Source: JASHZA01 sp035624865 (GTDB lineage Bacteria; Desulfobacterota; Binatia; Binatales; Binataceae). Taken from it: 6,682 nt of DNA. The notes under the pieces were generated by a model. It made no database searches and was not told where the DNA came from. It saw only the letters and a list, made by a program, of their open reading frames with translations. A program made the translations under genes and the position numbers. This document shows positions 1 to 6,500 of this stretch, piece after piece (position 1 is the first letter of the stretch; each line of letters opens with the position of its first letter). The stretch spans positions 1 to 6,682 of the forward strand of contig DASPQS010000100.1 in the NCBI GenBank assembly GCA_035624865.1, given 5' to 3'.

Positions 1-36
1 CAGATTCTCAACATGAGCGGCGGGACTGTCATCTAA
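1..36 (+). CDS. Possible 3' end of an upstream plus-strand gene
   Basis: Reading from base 1 in frame 1 gives 11 codons (QILNMSGGTVI) followed by a TAA stop at 34-36. Nine of the 11 codons end in G or C, as expected for coding DNA in this GC-rich genome, and composition becomes AT-richer immediately after the stop. That shift suggests a gene end followed by intergenic sequence. Eleven codons are far too few to recognise a family, and an open frame this short is likely by chance. No function can be given. Confidence 0.2.
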   Translation, partial: QILNMSGGTVI

Positions 37-154
37 AGCGCGTATTCTCACCAAATTTCGTCTCTTACTCGCATATGACGCAAGAAGGAATCAAAATGAG
101 TTAGTTGCGGAGAGATGGCCCCTTTGCTAGCGTCCATCGATCTGCAAATCGGGG
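37..154. other. Intergenic region upstream of tRNA-Cys
   Basis: This stretch is AT-richer than the rest of the window and shows no convincing gene. It should contain the promoter of the tRNA. The best candidate I can see is a weak pair: TTGCGG at 105-110 as -35 and TAGCGT at 128-133 as -10, separated by 17 bases, which would start transcription about 15 bases before the tRNA. Each box matches the sigma-70 consensus at only three of six positions, so this is a guess based mainly on spacing. Confidence 0.3.
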
Positions 155-230
155 GGCGGCGTACCCAAGTGGTTAAGGGAGAGGTCTGCAAAACCTCGAT
201 GCATCGGTTCGAATCCGATCGCCGCCTCCA
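155..230 (+). tRNA. tRNA-Cys (GCA)
   Basis: The full cloverleaf can be drawn by eye. The acceptor stem GGCGGCG (155-161) pairs perfectly with CGCCGCC (220-226). The D stem is CCC (164-166) with GGG (177-179), and the D loop carries the conserved GG at 171-172. The anticodon stem is GAGGT (181-185) with ACCTC (193-197), around the loop CTGCAAA with anticodon GCA at 188-190, which reads UGC/UGU cysteine codons. A five-base variable loop (198-202) is followed by T stem ATCGG/CCGAT (203-207/215-219) with loop TTCGAAT. The discriminator base is T227 (U73), the main identity base for cysteinyl-tRNA synthetase, and CCA is encoded at 228-230. It stands alone on the strand opposite to the protein genes, and no partner tRNA is visible. 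Confidence 0.97.
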
Positions 231-347
231 ACCACCCTCCCCTTCCCCAGCCGCTAGGCACACGGATTACCCCTTGTCTCATAAACTTGAGTTGCTGTGC
301 AGGGTGAAATCCTTCACTGCCTAAAGAGGGGTCGCGACAAGACCCAC
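231..347. other. Non-coding spacer between tRNA-Cys and the terminator of the minus-strand genes
   Basis: No supported gene lies here. Positions 227-249 form a 23-base stretch with no G and 15 C, directly after the tRNA 3' end, which is the base composition Rho prefers on a nascent transcript. Two small inverted repeats follow. The first is GTGAA/TTCAC (304-308/313-317), extendable by AGG/CCT across a two-base bulge to 301-322. The second is GGGTC/GACCC (329-333/341-345) with a seven-base loop. Neither is followed by a T run on the plus strand, so they are not standard intrinsic terminators for the tRNA. The region may carry the tRNA's 3' trailer and Rho-dependent stop; that is inference. Confidence 0.4.
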
Positions 348-380
348 AGAAGAAAGGGCGCGAACCATTGGTCCGCGCCC
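348..380 (-). terminator. Rho-independent terminator of the minus-strand gene block
   Basis: GGGCGCG (356-362) pairs with CGCGCCC (374-380) over seven G-C pairs. After one A/C mismatch the stem continues with three more pairs to a three-base loop. Read on the minus strand, the hairpin is followed directly by the T-rich tract TTTCTTCT (355 down to 348). It begins 29 bases after the stop codon of the alpha/beta hydrolase, the right place to end that transcript. On the plus strand the hairpin is followed by CTCCACAGG without a T run, so it should act mainly in the minus direction. The T tract is interrupted by two C, so efficiency may be moderate. Confidence 0.8.
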
Positions 381-409
381 CTCCACAGGCGAATCGGTCG
401 GCACACCAA

Positions 410-1294
410 CTAGGAAGTGTGCTCGACTATGAACTTGCCGATCCTATCGATGGCCTGCTGACCCTCGGGCAGAATCTTCGCGAAGACGTGCCAGACGTGC
501 ATCATCTCATCCCAGACCTCGAGATCAACCTTGACTCCGGCAGCCTTCGCTCGTTCGGCTACGCGCGTCGAATCATCAAGCAGAATCTCAGCGTCGCCGA
601 CCTGGATAAGCAGCGGTGGCAGGCCACGATAGTCACCGTAGAGCGGCGAGGCGAGCGGGTCTTTCGGGTTATGGTCCCCGATGTACATCTTCGCCATCGG
701 AAGCAGATTCGCCGAACCGACCATCGGATCCTTGGCGGCCCGAGTCTTGACCGACGCCCCCGTGCCCTCCATGTCGGTCCATGGTGAAATCGGAGCGGCT
801 GCGGCCGGCAGCGGCGTACCTGCGTCGCGCAGGGCGAGCAAGGTCGCGAGCGTGAGTCCTCCGCCTGCGGAATCCCCGGAGATGGCGATCTTCGACGGTT
901 TGTAGCCCTGGCCGAGCAGCCATCGGTAAGCGGTAGTGGAATCTTCGACCGCAGCGGGGAAGGGATGCTCCGGAGCCATCCGGTAGTCGAGCGCAAGGGC
1001 GCGCGCCTGCGAGGCCCGCGCGATCCTCGCGATCATCGCGCGATGAGTGTTGATCGAGCCCATCACGTAACCACCGCCATGGAGGTAGAGGACGACCCGA
1101 TCGTCCGCGGCGCCCGGCGGCACGATCCATTCGGCCTTGACCCCGCCCGCATCGACCGCTTCGCACTTGACATCGCTGGCGACCCGTTCGGCCACTTTCT
1201 CCATTCCGCCGCGCATCTGGCCGACCGTGGCGTTCGGATTGCGTGGTTGGGACTGGATGATTTCGAGCACTTTGGCAAGTTGAGCACTAGCCAT
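410..1294 (-). CDS. Alpha/beta hydrolase of the hormone-sensitive lipase (HSL, family IV esterase) type
   Basis: This 294-residue protein is a predicted carboxylesterase that hydrolyses short acyl or lactone esters; its natural substrate cannot be read from sequence. The alpha/beta hydrolase fold 3 signature is clear: oxyanion-hole motif HGGG (residues 72-75, in LYLHGGGYVMGS), the DYRMAPEHPFPA segment (103-114), and nucleophile elbow GDSAG (140-144) with catalytic Ser142. The likely catalytic histidine is His266 in the WDEMMHVWH segment. The acid lies in VGDAEILLDDS (232-242). There the usual DPL aspartate position falls on Glu236 in my hand alignment, with Asp234 nearby. Length is typical for the family. 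No signal peptide or membrane segment is visible, so it is probably cytoplasmic. The start is supported by GGGAGGG nine bases upstream. It begins 26 bases after the pbpC stop and ends 29 bases before a terminator, so it reads as the last gene of the macroglobulin-pbpC transcript. Family is near certain; role is unknown. Confidence 0.93.
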   Translation of the reverse strand: MASAQLAKVLEIIQSQPRNPNATVGQMRGGMEKVAERVASDVKCEAVDAGGVKAEWIVPPGAADDRVVLYLHGGGYVMGSINTHRAMIARIARASQARALALDYRMAPEHPFPAAVEDSTTAYRWLLGQGYKPSKIAISGDSAGGGLTLATLLALRDAGTPLPAAAAPISPWTDMEGTGASVKTRAAKDPMVGSANLLPMAKMYIGDHNPKDPLASPLYGDYRGLPPLLIQVGDAEILLDDSTRVAERAKAAGVKVDLEVWDEMMHVWHVFAKILPEGQQAIDRIGKFIVEHTS

Positions 1295-1303
1295 GTTTTA
1301 GTT

Positions 1304-1310
1304 CCCTCCC
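1304..1310 (-). promoter_or_regulatory. Ribosome binding site of the alpha/beta hydrolase
   Basis: On the minus strand the sequence reads GGGAGGG, then nine bases, then ATG (1294-1292). This is a strong Shine-Dalgarno match at good spacing. It fixes the start codon and lies within the 26-base gap after the pbpC stop (TAA, 1321-1323). The gap has no room for a promoter of its own, which supports co-transcription. Confidence 0.8.
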
Positions 1311-1320
1311 GCAGTATCGG

Positions 1321-3522
1321 TTACCTCTGGGTATCACAGACGTGCGCCGCTCGTGAAGGCAAGCGGCCGGAGCGCGTCGTTCCTTCAGCCGAGCTTTGGC
1401 TGGCGCCGCGAATCCGGAACGAAACCATGTCGAGGGCGTTTCCTCCAGGCCCGACCAGCGAAAGCGTATGGACCCCCGGGATCGGGGTCCAGAGCCTGAC
1501 CCCGCGAACCGGTCCGAAGTTCTTGCGATCCAGGGTCCAACGAGCGTCCTTGGCTCCATCATTGGCGACAAAAGCCATTTCCTGCTGGCCGAACGGGATG
1601 TCGGGATCGAGCGCGATCACGGAATCAGCCGCAGGAGAAAGGATTCGCGGCCGGTTATCCAGATTGGGTGTCGGCAGATTCGGCTCGGTTCCGGCGATGA
1701 ACCACTCTTTGCGTGCGGGTTCCACAGAACGTGGGAATTCGGCAGTCTGCGTCGTCACGCCGGCCGGAGGCGCGGGGCTTCGAGCGCCGAAACGGTCGTA
1801 GAGATAATTCATCACATCGAGCCAGACCGGAGCGGCGCCGGTGATGCCGCTCACATCATGCATCGAGGCGCCCGAGAAATTCCCGACCCAGACGCCGACG
1901 GTGAATCGGCTGTTGAAGCCGACGCACCAGTTATCGCGCATGTCCTTGCTCGTGCCGGTCTTGACCGCGCTCCAAAAGCGCGTTGCCAGGCTGTTTTCGA
2001 GGCCAAAGGTTGTGGAACGACTGGCGCGGTCGGCAAGAATATCCGCGATGACAAAAGCAGTGGCGGCTGAGTAAATGCGCCGCGGCGGCAATTGCGTTTC
2101 ACCGCCGGAATTCACCAGCGTCAATGGGGAATACAATCCTCCGGTTGCGATCGAGCGGTAAGCGTTGGCGAGATCCCAGAGGCGAACGTCAGCGGAGCCG
2201 AGCGCGAGCGCTGAACCATAATAGTCACCCTGCTCGACGATGCCTTCGAAGCCAAGCGCCCGCAGATCGCGCGTGAACGCCTCCAGACCGACCAGGCCGA
2301 CGGTCCTCACCGCCGGCACGTTGAGCGACGAGGCCAGCGCGACCCGCGCCGAAACCAGGCCGCGGAACTCCCGATCGTAATCCAGCGGCCGGTAGAGACC
2401 GCGCTGCTCCGGCAGTTCCAGCGGGGTATCCTCGAGCAACGAGGCCGGTGTGAGCAAGCGCTGTTCGAATGCGCGCGCATAGAGAAACGGCTTCAGAGCC
2501 GAGCCGGGCTGGCGCAGTGCGCGGACCCCGTCAACGTACGGGGCGCTCGACAGATCGCCGGAGCCACCGACGTAAGCCCAGACTTCCCCGGTCGAGTTCT
2601 CGACTACGATCACGGCACCGTCATGGACGTTGCGATCGCGAACCTCGGCGATATGGCGATGTAGTGCTTCGAGAGCAACTCGTTGAACGCCGCGATCGAG
2701 CGTGCTTTGTACAGTCAATCGGTCGTTGCGCAACAATTGTTCGGCGACATGCGGAGCTAAAGCGACTCGGGCAAAATCGTGAGAAGGCGCGGCCAGTGCA
2801 CGCTCGACCGCGGCCGAGAGTTCAGCCTGCGGCGGAGCATTCGCGCCGAGCGTGCGGCCAAGTGCGACTGCCCGATGTTCGAGCGCGGTCTTGCGCGCAT
2901 TAGGTGCCTTGATCAGCGTGGCCAGCACGATCGCCTCCGCACCGTTGATTCCATTGGGAGCCTTACCGAACATCAGGCGGGAGGCAGCACCAACCCCTTG
3001 CGTCTCGCCGCGCCAGGTCACCCGGTTCAGGTAGGCTTCAAGAATTTCCTGCTTGGACCATCGCCGCTCGAGTGCGAGCGCAGCAACAATTTGCCTGAGT
3101 TTCTGGGCCACGGTCCGGCGTGGACCGCCATGTGAAATCCGTGGATCCAGCGTCGCTGCGAGCTGCATGGTTATCGTGCTCGCTCCGCGCGAATGATGGC
3201 CCGTCAACCAACGCGCGATCGAGCCCGCAATCGCCTCCAGATCTACGCCATGATGATGGAAGAAACGGCGGTCTTCGGAGGCGATCACTGCTCGAGACAG
3301 CGCTGGCGAGACGGCACCGAGGCTGGTCCATGCCAGCCGCCGTTGGTGCGGATCCACACGCAACTCATGGACCGGCTCGCCGTTGCGGTCAAGCAGTTGT
3401 GCGTCCGAGGGCTGCCATCGCGCGCGAACTTCCGCGAAGCTCGGCACGGTGGACCAACACAGAGCGAGCGCGGCCAGGACTTCGATTGTGGTCAGCGCGC
3501 CGTATGCGACCCAGTATCTCAT
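1321..3522 (-). CDS. pbpC: Penicillin-binding protein 1C, bifunctional peptidoglycan glycosyltransferase/transpeptidase
   Basis: This class A penicillin-binding protein (733 residues) is expected to polymerise lipid II into glycan strands and may crosslink peptides on the periplasmic face of the inner membrane. A single N-terminal membrane anchor spans about residues 5-23. The glycosyltransferase family 51 domain (about 45-215) carries ASEDRRFFHHHGVD with the catalytic Glu83, RGASTITMQLA (112-122) and RRWSKQEILEAYLN (153-166). The transpeptidase domain (about 300-575) has all three penicillin-binding motifs: SALK (341-344, nucleophile Ser341), SLN (399-401) and KTGTS (521-525). The C-terminal part (about 620-705, from RILSPAADSVI) matches the domain typical of PBP1C, which separates it from PBP1A and PBP1B. 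E. coli PBP1C is of similar length, about 770 residues. The last 27 or so residues after SFRIRG look like an unstructured polar tail. Its ATG directly abuts the stop of the alpha-2-macroglobulin gene, the usual partner of pbpC, which suggests translational coupling. No motif is missing, so it should be active. Confidence 0.96.
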   Translation of the reverse strand: MRYWVAYGALTTIEVLAALALCWSTVPSFAEVRARWQPSDAQLLDRNGEPVHELRVDPHQRRLAWTSLGAVSPALSRAVIASEDRRFFHHHGVDLEAIAGSIARWLTGHHSRGASTITMQLAATLDPRISHGGPRRTVAQKLRQIVAALALERRWSKQEILEAYLNRVTWRGETQGVGAASRLMFGKAPNGINGAEAIVLATLIKAPNARKTALEHRAVALGRTLGANAPPQAELSAAVERALAAPSHDFARVALAPHVAEQLLRNDRLTVQSTLDRGVQRVALEALHRHIAEVRDRNVHDGAVIVVENSTGEVWAYVGGSGDLSSAPYVDGVRALRQPGSALKPFLYARAFEQRLLTPASLLEDTPLELPEQRGLYRPLDYDREFRGLVSARVALASSLNVPAVRTVGLVGLEAFTRDLRALGFEGIVEQGDYYGSALALGSADVRLWDLANAYRSIATGGLYSPLTLVNSGGETQLPPRRIYSAATAFVIADILADRASRSTTFGLENSLATRFWSAVKTGTSKDMRDNWCVGFNSRFTVGVWVGNFSGASMHDVSGITGAAPVWLDVMNYLYDRFGARSPAPPAGVTTQTAEFPRSVEPARKEWFIAGTEPNLPTPNLDNRPRILSPAADSVIALDPDIPFGQQEMAFVANDGAKDARWTLDRKNFGPVRGVRLWTPIPGVHTLSLVGPGGNALDMVSFRIRGASQSSAEGTTRSGRLPSRAAHVCDTQR

Positions 3523-6500
3523 TCAGCGCGCGACCTCGAACGCAGCATTCGGCAACTCGCCCAGCATCTCGGGTTCGTACAGGGCTTCGACCCGAGTGGC
3601 CGGGAGCAGGAACGTCCCCGACTGATTCAGGCGGATCGTGTATTCGATCTCGAAAGTGCCCTTGGGTACGAACTCGTAGTAGGCGCGGAAGGCGTCAAAT
3701 GCCCGCTCGGCGAATGTGGGCCAGAGAAAATTCAGGTTGTCGGCGGCGTTGTTTTCGCCCGAAACCGCGATCGCCGAGTCGCGCTTGAGGCCGATTCCGA
3801 GCTGCGAAGCGCCGGCGGGAATCGGATCGTTCACGACCACCCACGTCATATCGGTCTGCGCCTCGATCGAAAGGTGGACACGGACAAGGTCGCCGCGGCG
3901 CCACCCACCACGGTTGCCGCCCTCGACCGGCGTAAAGGTCTTGCTGATCTTGTAGCCAGTTGAGAATGGAGATTTGAGCGGGATTGCCGCGCGCGCTTGA
4001 ATCTCGGCCCAGGGGCTGCCGGTGCCGTTGTGATCGAGCCGAAGTTCTGCCGGCGCGGAAGGCCATTGGAAGCTGAGACTTTCACCCTTGGGCTGGCGGG
4101 TCCAGTCGATCTGCCGCGACGTGGCCGCGAGCGAAATGTTGGTCGTTCCAGCGACCGTTACGGCTTCGAAAGCGCGCGTGAATTTTTCTACGGCCAGCGT
4201 CCCCCAGGCGTTTGCGAGTGTGGTGGTCCAACTGCCTCGCGCTTGCATCCGAAGCGCGCCCTGCATCAAACGCGGCACGTCCTGCTGCCAAAGTTTGTGA
4301 TCGATCAGGAGCAGAATGAGCCGGTCCGTGCTGCTCTCCGCATCGCTCATCAGCCACCACATGCGATTCGCCGACAGGTGCGCGGCGGTGCCTTGCCAGT
4401 TAATCCGCGAGCGCATTATCTGTTCGGCATCGGCCATCCGATGCGCGCGATCGGGGACTTCCGGCAGCTGCAGCAGAATGTCCCACCATTGGATTACCGT
4501 CGCATCGGGCCAGAGGTTGGGCTCGATCGTGATGCTTCCCAGCAATGCAGCATCGGCCTTGCCGGCGTAGGAAAGCGCGTCGATGGCCGCAATTTTCCGA
4601 AGCGGCAGATCGGCCCCCGCCACCGCGCCATCGCGGATGACGGCGCCCTCGACAAAGGCGCGCAAACCCTTGACCATCGCGGCCTCGGACTGCGTCGGGA
4701 TCGGCAACCCGGCCTCATGCACGATCGACATCACGTAGGATGTGAGAACATCGCTGCCGCGATCCATACCCGGGAAAAACTTGAGTAAGCCGTCCGAGTC
4801 GAGGTAGGTGGGCAAGTCGGCGGCGAGGCTGCTCCAGAGTGCGGGATCGCGCAGGACCACGGCGCGTGAAACGCGCTGCTCGAGGCATACGTACGGGTAA
4901 AGACGCATCCATTCGCGCACACTTTGGAGCCCGGCCGCGAGCGACGGGCTCAACGAGATCTGGACTTCGCCTTCACCCGCGAGCGCATCGTCAGGAAGCG
5001 CAACCGGTTGCGCGACCGGCTTTTCCAGTCGCACCAGCGTCGCCTGATAGGTTCTGACCGGCACGACTTTCAGCACGCGTTGGACCAGAATCAGGTGATC
5101 TGACGGTCCCCGTGCGACAACTGCATCGAGATGGTATCGCAGGTCGGGAGCGTCAGGCGGCACCGTCACTTTCCAATCGAGAGTTCTGCCTTCGCCCGGG
5201 GCCAGTTCGATCTTCTGCGCCGGAAAGCGAGTAGAAAGCCCCTCGATTCGCGTTGCAACATCCGCCACGAATGCACGCTGCGACGAATTGCGGACCGTGA
5301 ACTCGGCGTCGAACGAGTCGCCCGCCCTGATGATGGGAGAAATCGCCGGAAGGATCATCAGATCCTGCGTCGACTGGATAAGCGCCGAGCCAGTTCCAAA
5401 CAGGCTCGCGCCGCCGCTGGCCACCGCGACGATGCGGAAGCTGGTCAACGAATCGTTAAGCGGCACCTCGACCGAAGCGTTGCCTTGGGCGTCGAGAACG
5501 ACGGCAGCCTTCCACAGCAGCAACGTGTCGAACAGTTCGCGCGTGATTCGGCGTCCGCCCCCGCCTCCAGGCGGTAGCGCCTTGAGACCGTAATGCCGTT
5601 TGCCGACGACCTGCATCTGCGCAGTCGCCGTGTCCACCTCATATGGCCGACGGCCCATCATGGCATCGAGCAGTTTCCAGCTTTCATTGTCGGCAAGTTC
5701 GAGCAGTCCCTGATCGACAGCGGCGATCGCGACTTCGCTGCCCGGCGGCGGAGCCTCGCCCGACGCGGTTCTGACGGCGATTTTGACGTGCGCCTTCTCG
5801 CGCACATGGTAGACAGCGCGGTCGGGAGTCACCGTGACATTCAGGCGGTTGGCGCGCCATCCGACTCGGATTTCGGCGATGCCGAGCCGAAAGGCGGGTT
5901 TGCCAAGGTCGAGCATTCCGGTGGGCTGAATCGATCCGATCCGTCCACGAATCACGAGCACAGAGACGAACACGTTGGGCGCATAATTGCGGACGGGAAG
6001 GGTTACGATTGGGTTCCGGCCGGAGAGGCGGATCACGGAGGAGGCGATGATGCCCTCGCGCTCAACCGTGACCAGCGCGGTGGCTTCCGCAAACGGCATC
6101 CGCACCTGGAAGCGCGCGAGCTCGCCCGGCTCGTACTGCGGCTTTTCGGGCAGCACGTCCATGCGATCTTCATCATGCGCCGCGAACCAGAGGCGAGCCG
6201 GACCGGGAATATAGACCTCGGCGTTCGCGGCGCTCAGATTTCCGGCGTCGTCCCGAACCGAGGCTTGTACGACGGCCTCTCCGGTCACCGGCGACCTGGC
6301 CTCGCATATGAGCAAGCCCTGCCGGTCGGTGACGCCGGCGCACAACTCACGCGCGGGGCGCGTCTGGACTGTGTTGTCGTACGCATAGAAACCGCCCACC
6401 AGCCGTTTGCGGTACGAGAAGCGGATGCGGCTGAAAATATCGACGCGCACCGGAACATTAGCCACCGGCTTGCCGCGATCGCCAATGACCGCGACACGCA

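Noticed and set aside
85..104. Minimal open frame ATG AGT TAG (96-104) preceded by AAGGA (85-89)
   Set aside because: The ribosome-binding-like sequence is suggestive, but a two-codon frame in AT-richer intergenic DNA is expected by chance and no gene follows that it could regulate.
203..230. tRNA 3' end as an integration site for a mobile element
   Set aside because: No repeat of the tRNA 3' end was found elsewhere in the window, no integrase is present, and the neighbouring genes look like ordinary chromosomal genes.
48..263. Minus-strand open frame covering the tRNA
   Set aside because: It runs through a complete tRNA-Cys on the other strand, has no protein resemblance, and its composition is explained by the tRNA.
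356..380. Bidirectional terminator serving the tRNA as well
   Set aside because: The plus-strand side after the hairpin is CTCCACAGG with no T run, so only minus-strand function is supported.
965..1801. Long plus-strand open frame (278 codons) opposite the esterase and pbpC
   Set aside because: It crosses the ends of two well-supported minus-strand genes and has no recognisable domain. Long antisense open frames are common in GC-rich coding DNA.
3193..3963. Plus-strand open frame (256 codons) opposite the pbpC start and the macroglobulin end
   Set aside because: It is antisense to conserved domains, Arg-rich and without family resemblance. It is a frame shadow.
3997..4788. Plus-strand open frame (263 codons) opposite the thioester domain
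   Set aside because: It lies entirely within the macroglobulin gene and has no domain signal, so it is a frame shadow.
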